Below, one piece after another: positions 17,554-27,275 of a stretch of DNA of 51,744 nucleotides. Position numbers and translations under genes: made by a program. The stretch is from Butyrivibrio hungatei DSM 14810 (GTDB lineage Bacteria > Bacillota > Clostridia > Lachnospirales > Lachnospiraceae). Each line of letters opens with the position of its first letter. The stretch's first letter is position 1. A model generated the notes under the pieces. It saw only the letters and a program-made list of their open reading frames with translations, did no database searches and had not been told where the DNA came from. Location: NCBI RefSeq assembly GCF_900143205.1, contig NZ_FRDH01000017.1, positions 1 to 51,744 on the forward strand, in the 5' to 3' direction.

Positions 17554-19977
17554 ATGCTTTATTTTTTTATTCCTATAATATTGATAAGCTTTTTACTGAA
17601 AGTAATTATAAATAATAATGTAAGAAATAAGTACGATTGCGTTGAGTTAATAGGATTTGTGACGGTAATATGGGCGATTGAACTATTTATAGTTACAGAG
17701 CTGCTATCTCTTTTTATGTGTGTTGATAAAACACACTTGGTTTTTGCTTGGGGGATAGTGGATTGCTGTACTTTATTTGTTTTGGCCACATTTCTAATAA
17801 AAAATCATATTCCATTATTAATGCCATTTAGATCAGAAATAGAATTTGGAAAAATAGTCATTAAAAATAAAAAAGTGGATTTGATTCCATACCTTTTATT
17901 TGTGGTATTAGGTGCATTAGTATTAGCTGTTTCAATTAGAACAGTACCGTATAATGCTGATAGTTTAGCATATCATTTGCCTAGAATACAGATGTGGGCG
18001 CAAAACAAAACTGTTGCACACTTTGCTACACCAGATTATAGGCAGATTAGTAGCCCTGTTCTAGCAGAATTTGTAAATTTGCATGTATACATTTTTAGTG
18101 GTAATGATATTTTTTTTAATTTAGTCCAAAGCATTTCTTATGTTTTTAATTCATTTATGGTTTATTGCATAGCCAAGAGAAGATTGTTATCGCAGAGGGG
18201 AGCACTCGTGGCGACTTTTATGGCCATGTCGACACCTATAGCTCTTGCAGAAGCATTTAATACACAGGTAGATTTATTTACAACTGTATGGATGATGGTA
18301 TTTGCCTATGAAATGCTTGTGTTATCAGAAAAAAGTGAGATAAGTATAGGCGAAGATGTATTCCGGATTATCATTATGGGACTGTGTATGGGACTTGGTT
18401 ACATCACTAAGCAATCGGTCTGCATAGAGATGGTCGTTTTTTCAATTATCTTACTTATCGTTAGAATGAGAAAAAAAGATGATTTTAAGGAGCTAATATA
18501 TTCTATTGCTACAGTACTAATTACTTCATTGATTGTGGTTGCTCCGGAAATAGTAAGAAATATCTTTACATTTGGAGCAGTTGCTGCCCCTCAGGTTGGG
18601 AAGAACCAATTAATTGGAACGTTGTCACCAGGGTTTTTATTAGTTAATTTTATTAAGAATTTGTTGTTCAACTTACCATTTTCTTTTTTTGAGGGAAGTC
18701 AAGATATTGTATATTTTATTGTTTATGCATTTGCTGGTGTATTACACGTTAATTTGAATTCAGAATTCATTTCTGAATGTGGTCAGCCATATGTAATAAA
18801 TAGTCCGACGATATATACCCATGATATGGCAATAAATCCGCTTAATGTGTGGCTTCTTATTATTTCTACTATAGTGATGATTGTTTCACTATTAAAGAAG
18901 CGTCGTTGTTGGAGTGGTTTTGAGTGGGCAATATGCTTGTCATATTGTGCAATGTTAACATTATTACGTTGGGAACCATATGATACGAGATACCAAATTT
19001 CTTATTTGATGCTTATTCCAATTCTTGTGGTGGCAACGTTAGAGAAGGTACTCCCAGAGAATTCAGGTAAGCTTTTTGCAATATATGGGGTAATCGGTTT
19101 CATATGCACTAGTAGTTTTTACAATGTGTTTAGATTCCATGCAAATCTTAGTACTCATGAGGCTGGAATACGACCTGCAGGTTATTATTCAATGGTCGGT
19201 CAGTTTAGAGAACAGCAAGCAATTTCTAGTTTTATTAATCAAAAAAAAATATAGTTCAATAGGATATTACTATCAGGGCATAGAAAATGTTTATCCACTT
19301 AATGAAATGTGCAAGAGCGTCAAGCATATTGAATACATAGTGTTTGATGAATATACACAAAGGTATGAAGATGCTAGTTTTGAGCCAGATGCTATTATAT
19401 GGGCTGGTGAAATGGAAAATGATAAAATTAGTTGGCACGGTGCAGAATACTATCCGGTATATGAATACTCTGATTATCACGTTTTACAAAATGCTAGATA
19501 TAATGAGGCGAAAACAACTGAGGATTATCTTATTTATGAAAAAGAATTGAATACTTATCTTAATAAGATTTCAGCTGGAAATTATACTGCCTTTGTGACA
19601 TTCAATGATGGTGTATTGGCTGATCTCGATGAAGAGACTATTAATTCATTTGCCAACCTTGGAATTGCATCAGATTTGAATGATAAGCAGGATGAAAGTT
19701 ATTGGTTTATGCTTCAAAATGGGAAGGTTTGTCATGAATTGATAAGTGATCAGTTTATTTATGAAAACGGATCATTTGATAGTAAACATAGATATGAGAT
19801 TGGAGTTACTGGATATATACATTGTGACAACTATATCAAGATTGATGGTTATTATTATTCAAAGGATCAACCAGGTAAAATATTGTCGTGTACGATAATG
19901 AAACAGATCAGATTGTAGACTGGGTAAACTGGAATGGAGATTATAGTAAGCCAGTTTATAGAATGAACATAATTTAG
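17554..19977 (+). pseudogene. GT-C glycosyltransferase with ILEI/FAM3-like C-terminal domain, split by two indels
   Basis: The first frame (17554-19254, 566 residues) is a multispan GT-C enzyme with the acidic loop RTVPYNADSLAYHLPRIQMW. It stops right after a run of nine A (19241-19249). Dropping one A continues the protein in another frame (YSSIGYYYQGIENVYPLNEM) to 19918. A second slip near 19881, where GGTAAAATATT would need one more A, restores GKNIVVYDNETDQIVDWVNW up to a stop at 19977. The repaired product would be about 807 residues. Its tail (GNYTAFVTFNDGVLADLDEE, INSFANLGIASDLNDK) resembles the interleukin-like EMT inducer (ILEI/FAM3) domain. Both indels are in homopolymers, so sequencing error, true decay and transcriptional slippage are all possible. 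Confidence 0.78.
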
Positions 19978-20000
19978 TATAGGAATCACTGGAGTTATTT

Positions 20001-21425
20001 ATGATTTTTTCGAGTTTGATTTTTACATTCTATTTTTTACCGATTGTTCTATTGTTATATTATTTGTCAAAAGAGCAATTTAGAAATTATATTTTGCTAG
20101 TGGCTAGCCTTTGTTTTTATGCATATGGTGAACCTTTTTTTGTGTTTGTTATGTTGTTGTCTATAGTCTTAAGCTATATTTTTGCAAGACTTATTGCATG
20201 GTTGAATGATACTGGGAAAAAGACAACATCAAAAATTGTACTTTTTCTTGATATTGTTATAAGCATAGGCATACTTTTTGTTTATAAGTACTTGGATTTT
20301 TCCATAGGAATTGTAAATCAAGTTACTATGTCAAGCATAACACCCACAGGAATAAAGTTGCCTATAGGAATATCTTTTTTTACATTTCAGGCATTGTCAT
20401 ATGTTATAGATGTATATCGTGGAAGAGTTAAAGTGCAAAAAAATCCATTTTACGTAGCGCTTTACATTTCCTTTTTTCCTCAGCTGGTTGCAGGACCAAT
20501 AGTAAGATATTCCACGATTGAAGAACAAATTATAAGCAGAAGTCAATCTGCTGAGTTCTTTGCTGAAGGAGTCAGACGATTCATGTTGGGCTTTTGTAAG
20601 AAAATCTTGATAGCTAATAATGTAGGTGCAGTTGCCAGTGAGATATTTTCTCTTGATTATTCAGCAACTTCATTAACAACTATGTGGCTTGGCTCAATAT
20701 GTTATAGTCTTCAAATTTTATATGATTTTTCTGGATATTCAGATATGGCAATAGGTTTAGGTAAGATGTTTGGCTTTAGATTTGAAGAAAATTTCAACTA
20801 TCCATATATGGCTAAATCTATTACTGATTTTTGGAGAAGATGGCATATATCATTAAGCCAGTGGTTTAGAGATTATGTGTATATTCCGTTGGGTGGATCA
20901 AGAGTCAGCGTGCCAAGACAGGTAGTGAATCTATTAATAGTTTGGTTATTGACAGGCCTTTGGCATGGGGCCAATTATACGTTTATAGTTTGGGGATTGT
21001 TTTATTTTGTATTACTGGTAATTGAAAAGTACGTAATAATGCCAGATAGAAGAAAAGGTATTGTTTTTAGTGTAGCGTGGCGCGTAATTACTTTACTATG
21101 TGTAAACTTTGCATGGGTAATCTTTAATTCTGAGTCGTTGCATGCAGGAGCGGCATATTGTTTTTCTATGGTTGGGTTTAATGGTACAAGTGGTATCATT
21201 GATGACGTGGCAATACGTAATCTCAGAGAATATGGTGCTTATGTCTTTGCGGGTATTTTATTTGCTTCACCGATAGCAAAGATTATTAGAGAAAAGTTAC
21301 TTGTTGAGAAAAATGCTATAATAGGAAAATATGTTGAAGCTTTTGCATATGGAATAGTTTTTTTATGGGCAACATCATATTTGGTACTTGGAGCTCATAA
21401 TCCATTTATTTATTTTAATTTTTGA
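20001..21425 (+). CDS. MBOAT family O-acyltransferase (AlgI-like)
   Basis: 474 residues and about ten membrane helices. It has LPIGISFFTFQALSYVIDVY, LYDFSGYSDMAIGLGKMFG, SITDFWRRWHISLSQWFRDY and GLWHGANYTF with catalytic His322. It is the AlgI-type partner of the DHHW protein that starts six bases after its stop. Together they form a normal bacterial O-acetylation module in which the MBOAT moves the acyl group through the membrane. CTGGAG upstream of ATG 20001 serves as ribosome binding site. It is clearly diverged from the other MBOATs in the window, so it probably acylates a different position or residue (inference). Confidence 0.94.
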   Translation: MIFSSLIFTFYFLPIVLLLYYLSKEQFRNYILLVASLCFYAYGEPFFVFVMLLSIVLSYIFARLIAWLNDTGKKTTSKIVLFLDIVISIGILFVYKYLDFSIGIVNQVTMSSITPTGIKLPIGISFFTFQALSYVIDVYRGRVKVQKNPFYVALYISFFPQLVAGPIVRYSTIEEQIISRSQSAEFFAEGVRRFMLGFCKKILIANNVGAVASEIFSLDYSATSLTTMWLGSICYSLQILYDFSGYSDMAIGLGKMFGFRFEENFNYPYMAKSITDFWRRWHISLSQWFRDYVYIPLGGSRVSVPRQVVNLLIVWLLTGLWHGANYTFIVWGLFYFVLLVIEKYVIMPDRRKGIVFSVAWRVITLLCVNFAWVIFNSESLHAGAAYCFSMVGFNGTSGIIDDVAIRNLREYGAYVFAGILFASPIAKIIREKLLVEKNAIIGKYVEAFAYGIVFLWATSYLVLGAHNPFIYFNF

Positions 21426-21431
21426 GGTGCT

Positions 21432-22595
21432 ATGGCAAAAAAAATATTACAAAACCCATTTATTATCGCTTTGTGCGTAATTATATTGATTCCAGGTTTC
21501 TTAAGTTGTGGGCAGCTAATTAGTTACTATACAGGTGAAACGACATATTCTAATAATTTAGATGCGGAATTGGGAAGCAAATTAGAAACTGATATAGCTA
21601 CAACTTTTTGGAAAAAGGACAAGTTTGTCGATTTTAATGGAGCATTTAGAAATATACTTGATCAACCAGAAATGAATGGTGTTGTAAAATTAAATAATGG
21701 ATATCTTTTAACTACTATTGATGAGATAGATGACGAGAAAATGCAATACAGGATTAATAATATTGCGGTTTTGAATGAGTATCTCAATAATCGTGGGATT
21801 AGCTTTCTGTTTGCATCAGCACCATATACTAGTAGTAAATTTGATACTGAGTTACCTGTAGGATACAATGATTTTGGGAACAAAAATGCTGATAAATTGC
21901 TGGAAGGACTGGAATCTTTTGGCGTTGAAACTTTGGATTTTAGGCAGCAGATGCATGACGATGGTATTGATCAGTACTCTATGATGTATAAAACAGATCA
22001 CCATTGGACTACTGAAGCGGGATTATATGCATATTCTGTTCTTGAAAAATGGATACAATCAAAAACTGGTTGTACTGTAGATGAGCGAATTGCAGATATA
22101 AGTAACTATGAAATCGATAATTATACTGAATGGCATCTAGGTTCACGCGGACAGAGAACTGGAAGATATTACGCTGGGGTAGATGATTTTGATGTTTTAG
22201 TTCCAAAATTTGATACGCTAATAGAAAATGATGAAGGTACAATAGGTAAGATGCAAGAACTTGCATATAATTGGGAACCTTTAGCAAAACGTGATCCAAA
22301 ACTGGAATATGTGTATGACAAAGTATTAAAGCAATCTGCTGGGCACTATACTAACTTGGATTGCAAAAATGAAGTCAAAGTGTTGTTGGTGTCGGATTCT
22401 TTTTCATGGACAGTATGTCCGTTTATGATGATGGGATTCAAAGAGCTTAGATTTGCTTATAGTCAGCCATTGAACGAACAACTAACGCCTGAACTTATTG
22501 AGGAGTATGATCCTGATGTTGTGATAATGCTTTATTATCCACAGGTGTATGAGGTGGATTTGGCATTTGATTTAGCAAGATTTCAAGAAGACTAG
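21432..22595 (+). CDS. DHHW family protein (AlgJ/AlgX-like), MBOAT partner
   Basis: 387 residues. One N-terminal membrane or signal segment (FIIALCVIILIPGFLSCGQL) leads to an extracytoplasmic SGNH-like domain with the motif TDHHWTTEAG (Asp189, His190, His191, Trp192). LLVSDSFSWTVCPFMMMGF near residue 320 carries the likely nucleophile Ser. This matches AlgJ/AlgX-type acetyltransferases, which hand the acetyl group from an MBOAT to the exported polysaccharide. It starts six bases after the MBOAT stop. GAGG precedes the start with short spacing. Confidence 0.9.
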   Translation: MAKKILQNPFIIALCVIILIPGFLSCGQLISYYTGETTYSNNLDAELGSKLETDIATTFWKKDKFVDFNGAFRNILDQPEMNGVVKLNNGYLLTTIDEIDDEKMQYRINNIAVLNEYLNNRGISFLFASAPYTSSKFDTELPVGYNDFGNKNADKLLEGLESFGVETLDFRQQMHDDGIDQYSMMYKTDHHWTTEAGLYAYSVLEKWIQSKTGCTVDERIADISNYEIDNYTEWHLGSRGQRTGRYYAGVDDFDVLVPKFDTLIENDEGTIGKMQELAYNWEPLAKRDPKLEYVYDKVLKQSAGHYTNLDCKNEVKVLLVSDSFSWTVCPFMMMGFKELRFAYSQPLNEQLTPELIEEYDPDVVIMLYYPQVYEVDLAFDLARFQED

Positions 22596-22646
22596 AGCTT
22601 GTACCTTGTCAATAACTTCTGACTTACTAGTATGGTGGAGGAATTT

Positions 22647-24092
22647 GTGCAATTCAATAGTTATGAATTTATAATATATTTTTTACCTATTTGTTTGGTA
22701 CTGTATTATCTGGCTAATAAAGTTAGTGAGACAGTTGGAAAAATGATACTTATAATTTCAAGTATCATTTTTTACTCGCTTGGCCGAATTAGTATGCTTA
22801 TTTATTTAGGAGTAAGTGTATTAATTAATTACATATTTGCATATGTGATTCAAAAGACGGGAGTAAAGAACAAGTGGGTAAAAGCATTACCCATATTAAT
22901 TAATATATCTCTATTGCTTTACTTCAAGTATTTAAATTTTGCTATAGAAAATATGAATTTGCTTTTTGGCTTTGAATGGGAACTTCGTGAAATAATCCTT
23001 CCACTAGGCATATCATTTTATACATTTCAGCAAATTGCTTATTTGGTCGCTATTGAAAGAGAGGAAATAAGCAGTAATATTGTCGATTATCTTACGTATA
23101 TACTGTATTTTCCGAAGTTGATAATGGGACCAATAGTCGATCCAGCTGTTTTTTATTTGCAAATAAATGATAGTACTAAGAAAAAAGTAAATGTAACAAA
23201 CATTGTTATAGGAATAAAGCTTTTAAGCTATGGATTAGTAAAGAAGGTGCTTTTAGCTGATACTTTTTCAAGAGCTGTGGCATGGGTATATGACAACTTA
23301 AATGAAGCAACAGCAATGGATTGCATGTTATTGGCGTTATTTTACACATTTGAAATATATTTTGATTTTAGTGGATATAGTGATATGGCTATTGGCATAT
23401 CAACAATGTTTAATATAGATTTACCAATGAATTTTGATTCCCCTTATAAAGCTATTTCGATAAGAGATTTTTGGAAAAGGTGGCACATCTCCCTTACCAA
23501 GTTTATGACCAAATACATTTACATTCCACTTGGAGGATCTAGAAAAGGAATAGTATTTACATATGTAAATGTTATGATTGTTTTTTTGATTAGTGGATTA
23601 TGGCATGGTGCAAACTGGACATTTATTTTGTGGGGATTACTTCACGGGTTATTTAGCTGCTGTGATAGATTATTTGATAAACTGGAAGAAAAAGTTTTTA
23701 TGCCTGTTCGGTGGTTATGTTCTTTTGGAGTTATTAGTGTTTTATGGCTTCTATTTGGATCAGCAACTGTTGGTGAATGGAAAAGTGTATTATATAAAAT
23801 TTTGCACATGAAAGATACAAGTGTTAGTGAAGGATTGATAGCGTCATTCTATTTGCCTGAAAGCCAGTTTATTTATGATGTTTTACATCTGGATTATCTT
23901 CCAACTGACATTCGCGGGTTCAATATGCTTGTATTCATTTTAATTGCCTGTTTGATTTGTTTTGTGCCTGAGAACAATTATAGGAATAAAGAAAAACTTA
24001 ATATTTTCTCTATGCTTTTGGCATCATTAGCCTTTGCCTGGGGTATTTTGTGCTTGGGAACAGAAACGACATTTGTATATTATTGGTTTTAA
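22647..24092 (+). CDS. MBOAT family O-acyltransferase (AlgI-like)
   Basis: 481 residues. GTG 22647 is taken as start because GGAGG (22637-22641) lies five bases before it and the resulting N-terminus (MQFNSYEFIIYFLP) fits other MBOATs; ATG 22632 would add five residues with no such site. Motifs are LPLGISFYTFQQIAYLVAIE, YFDFSGYSDMAIGISTMFN, SIRDFWKRWHISLTKFM and GLWHGANWTF (His320). It is closer to the MBOAT at 2612 than to the one at 20001, and its partner at 24102 is a paralog of the partner at 1503. The pair is therefore a second copy of that module, in reversed gene order. Confidence 0.93.
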   Translation: MQFNSYEFIIYFLPICLVLYYLANKVSETVGKMILIISSIIFYSLGRISMLIYLGVSVLINYIFAYVIQKTGVKNKWVKALPILINISLLLYFKYLNFAIENMNLLFGFEWELREIILPLGISFYTFQQIAYLVAIEREEISSNIVDYLTYILYFPKLIMGPIVDPAVFYLQINDSTKKKVNVTNIVIGIKLLSYGLVKKVLLADTFSRAVAWVYDNLNEATAMDCMLLALFYTFEIYFDFSGYSDMAIGISTMFNIDLPMNFDSPYKAISIRDFWKRWHISLTKFMTKYIYIPLGGSRKGIVFTYVNVMIVFLISGLWHGANWTFILWGLLHGLFSCCDRLFDKLEEKVFMPVRWLCSFGVISVLWLLFGSATVGEWKSVLYKILHMKDTSVSEGLIASFYLPESQFIYDVLHLDYLPTDIRGFNMLVFILIACLICFVPENNYRNKEKLNIFSMLLASLAFAWGILCLGTETTFVYYWF

Positions 24093-24101
24093 GGGGAAAT
24101 T

Positions 24102-25241
24102 ATGAAAGCAAAGAAGTGGCTTGTCGGTTGGTTAGTTATAGTGATATCTGTATTAAGCTATACTGGCTACTGGGTTTACAAAGTAGATCCATTTTTTCAT
24201 TATCATAAACCGTTAATGAATACATATTACTATGTCTTAAATGGTTATAATGAAAGAAACGTAAATGATGGTATTAGTAAGCACTTTGATTATGATGTTA
24301 TCGTAACCGGTACTTCAATGACTGAAAATTTTAGAACTACTGAGGTCGATGAATTATTTAAGTGCAAATCAATCAAGGTTCCGTTTGAAGGAGGAACTTA
24401 TAAAGAAATCAATGATAATGTAGAAAGAGCACTACAGCACAATAAAAATATTAAGCTTGTGATCAGAGGACTAGATGTATTTGAAGGATATATTATAGCC
24501 AGTCCAGACAGTATGAGGACAGATTTGGGAGAATTCCCATCATACTTATATGATGACAATCCATTTAATGATGTACATTACTTATTAAATAGGAATGTGG
24601 TATTCAGCAGAGTATATCAGATGGAAATTGATAGAGATAAAGCTGATTTTGAAGCGGGGGTTACATCTTTTGATGAATACGCGAGGTGGCATGAAGATTA
24701 TCAGTATGGAAGAAAAACTGTGGCACCTAATGGGATTGAGGTAATTGTATGTGACGAGAACATACAATTATCCGCTGAAGAAAAAAGCACGATTAAGGCA
24801 AATGTTGATAAAAACTTAATCAGCGTAGCGGAAAAGAATCCAAATGTGGATTTTTATTATTTCTATGCGCCATATAGTATAATGTTTTGGAACGATTTGA
24901 ATAACACTGGGGAATTGCAAAAAAATCTTCAAATGCAAGAATATGTTGCAGAGTTACTGCTACCATATGAGAATATACATTTGTTTTCTTTTTTTGGCTG
25001 TACAGGTGTGATTACGAATCTGAATAATTACAAAGACTATTATCATTATGCTGGATGGGTTAATTCATCGATACTAAAATGGATGCATGATGGAGATTAC
25101 CAATTGACAAATGATAATTACAAGGATGTTTTTAGGAAATTAAATGATTTTTATTCATCATTTGATTATAAGAGCGTAGAAAATCAAGAAGATTATATTG
25201 ATGATTATTATGCTGAGGAAGTACTTAATGAGAACTATTGA
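24102..25241 (+). CDS. Membrane-anchored SGNH-like protein, MBOAT partner
   Basis: 379 residues, one N-terminal membrane helix, then an outer domain. GTSMTENF (Ser72) and DYYHYAGWVNSSIL (Asp312, His315) are the SGNH-like catalytic residues. It is paralogous along its whole length to the protein at 1503, including the YKVDPFFHYHKPL segment after the helix. An excellent AAGGGGA site precedes ATG 24102. It lies nine bases after the MBOAT stop, so the two probably work as one acyl-transfer unit. The acidic tail (EDYIDDYYAEEVLNEN) is extra compared with the copy at 1503. Confidence 0.75.
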   Translation: MKAKKWLVGWLVIVISVLSYTGYWVYKVDPFFHYHKPLMNTYYYVLNGYNERNVNDGISKHFDYDVIVTGTSMTENFRTTEVDELFKCKSIKVPFEGGTYKEINDNVERALQHNKNIKLVIRGLDVFEGYIIASPDSMRTDLGEFPSYLYDDNPFNDVHYLLNRNVVFSRVYQMEIDRDKADFEAGVTSFDEYARWHEDYQYGRKTVAPNGIEVIVCDENIQLSAEEKSTIKANVDKNLISVAEKNPNVDFYYFYAPYSIMFWNDLNNTGELQKNLQMQEYVAELLLPYENIHLFSFFGCTGVITNLNNYKDYYHYAGWVNSSILKWMHDGDYQLTNDNYKDVFRKLNDFYSSFDYKSVENQEDYIDDYYAEEVLNENY

Positions 25242-25270
25242 GTATTTTATACATAAGCAAGGTATAGAAA

Positions 25271-26380
25271 ATGATAGAGAGTAAGGAATTAAAGCACTTG
25301 CCACTTATATCTATAATTATTCCCGTGTACAATTGCGAGGATTATCTAGAAGAGTGTATTGATAGTGTGATTAATCAGAATTACCCTGAATTAGAGATTA
25401 TATTAGTTGATGATGGATCAACAGACAATTCTGGCAAGACTTGTGATACATATGTAGGAAAATACAATGATAAAAAAAGAACCATCAATGTGATTCATAA
25501 AGAAAATGGTGGAGCTTGTTTTGCTAGAAGAGATGGTTTGTCACTTTCTAAAGCTGACTATGTTGCTTTTGTAGACGGTGATGACTATATTGATTCTGAC
25601 TTCTGTATTAACTTGATGACAGACATTTTACAGAATGATGCTGAAGTGGCTACTAGTGGCTTTGTGTATACTAATACAGGAACTGGTTATATGGATTCCG
25701 CTGAAGCGGGATTATATGCAGGTGAAAAAAAAGAGACTCTCAATAACATTATGATTTATGAACCTATAAGCGAAATGGGGGGAATCATAATGAGCGTATG
25801 TATGAAGATATACAAAAAAGAATTGATTCTTAAGGCAATACAAAGGGTAAAGATTAGGCTTGAACTATTTGAGGATTTAGCATATTGTTACGGTCCGCTA
25901 ATTGAAGCACAATCGGTATATGTTGAGCATAATGCTTATTATCATTACAGAAATAATCCCAATTCGGTTTCAAGGAAAAAGCAAGATGATATATTCCCAA
26001 AAGTTCAAAGTGCGTTTTCCTTTGAAAGGAAATTGTATGAGGATTATGGTCGTATTTTTTTAGATCAATTTGATTTGGTAGCTACAAAGTTTTATTATTC
26101 ATACTTATGGCAGCTTATGGATGATTGTAAATTATCAAAGCAAGATCAGATTGTAGTATGGAAACAGATTAGCAAAGATGAGTTATTTGATACAATTACA
26201 GACAATGCTTTGAATGGCAAAATAAAGCCTAAATATGCTAAGTTCATGACGAAATTTAGATATAAACAAAACCTATTGTTTTGGCATTATTTTAAAATTA
26301 TAGTATTGTTCAGTGAGTTAAAAATTAAAATGACAACGCGTATTAGGAAAATGATAGATATATTTTTAGGAGCTTGCTAG
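25271..26380 (+). CDS. GT2 family glycosyltransferase
   Basis: 369 residues with a typical family 2 N-terminal half: PLISIIIPVYNCEDYLEECI, ILVDDGSTDNSGKTCDTY, NGGACFARRDG and FVDGDDYID with the metal-binding DxD. The C-terminal third is helical and basic and probably touches the membrane. It precedes the ABC exporter genes and may add a late sugar before export. The donor is unknown. Confidence 0.93.
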   Translation: MIESKELKHLPLISIIIPVYNCEDYLEECIDSVINQNYPELEIILVDDGSTDNSGKTCDTYVGKYNDKKRTINVIHKENGGACFARRDGLSLSKADYVAFVDGDDYIDSDFCINLMTDILQNDAEVATSGFVYTNTGTGYMDSAEAGLYAGEKKETLNNIMIYEPISEMGGIIMSVCMKIYKKELILKAIQRVKIRLELFEDLAYCYGPLIEAQSVYVEHNAYYHYRNNPNSVSRKKQDDIFPKVQSAFSFERKLYEDYGRIFLDQFDLVATKFYYSYLWQLMDDCKLSKQDQIVVWKQISKDELFDTITDNALNGKIKPKYAKFMTKFRYKQNLLFWHYFKIIVLFSELKIKMTTRIRKMIDIFLGAC

Positions 26381-26382
26381 TG

Positions 26383-27234
26383 ATGAAACAAAGGAAAGCA
26401 GAATGGGATGTAGTTATTACACCAAAAAGAAAATGGTATTCATTAAACTTAAACGAAGTATTTCGGTATAAGGATTTAATTATTCTTTTTGTGAAAAGAA
26501 GTTTTAATTCTCAATATAAACAAACTGTTTTGGGACCGATGTGGTTTGTGATTAATCCACTGTTAACAACTTTTATTTCAACCCTTATTTTTGGTAATAT
26601 AGCAGGAATACAATCTGATGGAATTCCTTATTTTTTATTTTATTTAGTAGGATATACACTATGGAATTACTTTTCAACTTGTGTGTCCACGACATCTACA
26701 ACGTTTACAGCTAATGCAGGAATAATGGGGAAAGTGTATTTTCCTCGTTTAACTATGCCAATATCTTCAGTGCTTTTTGCAGCTATTAACATGTTAGTGA
26801 TTTTTGCTATGTCAATAATTACAATGATTATTTATATGCTTAAAGGCTGTTCGATTCACTTGACACTAAATATTTTGTTAATTCCAATTCTTATGTTTCA
26901 GACGGCTATTTTAGGGTTAGGAGTAGGAATTATTATTTCATCAATGACTACAAAATATAGGGATCTGGCAATATTGGTATCGTTTGGATTGAATTTGTGG
27001 ATGTATTTAACACCTGTTGTTTACCCCATATCTGATTTGTCACCAAAATTCCGAACGATAATTCTTCTTAATCCAATGTCAGCAATAGTGCAGAATTACA
27101 AATTTGCATTATTAGGTATAGGTGATATGGAAATAAAGTATTGGATAGTAAGTCAATTAACAACAATAGTATTATTTTTGATTGGAGTACTGACTTTTAA
27201 CAGGGTAGAAAGAACATTCATGGACACTGTTTAA
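26383..27234 (+). CDS. ABC-2 type polysaccharide exporter, membrane subunit
   Basis: About 283 residues with six membrane helices. KDLIILFVKRSFNSQYKQTVLGPMWFVINP is the conserved amphipathic N-terminal region of the Wzm/TagG permease family, and YLTPVVYPISDL occurs in the C-terminal half. Together with the ATPase that follows it exports a lipid-linked glycan. ATG 26383 is taken as start, with AGGAG at 26368-26372; GTG 26380 and TTG 26374 are alternatives. The gene is placed in the middle of the locus, next to its ATPase, as is normal. Confidence 0.93.
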   Translation: MKQRKAEWDVVITPKRKWYSLNLNEVFRYKDLIILFVKRSFNSQYKQTVLGPMWFVINPLLTTFISTLIFGNIAGIQSDGIPYFLFYLVGYTLWNYFSTCVSTTSTTFTANAGIMGKVYFPRLTMPISSVLFAAINMLVIFAMSIITMIIYMLKGCSIHLTLNILLIPILMFQTAILGLGVGIIISSMTTKYRDLAILVSFGLNLWMYLTPVVYPISDLSPKFRTIILLNPMSAIVQNYKFALLGIGDMEIKYWIVSQLTTIVLFLIGVLTFNRVERTFMDTV

Positions 27235-27275
27235 TGTGTAGTAAGATTATATAATCTGGAGTGATGGAAAGAAAA

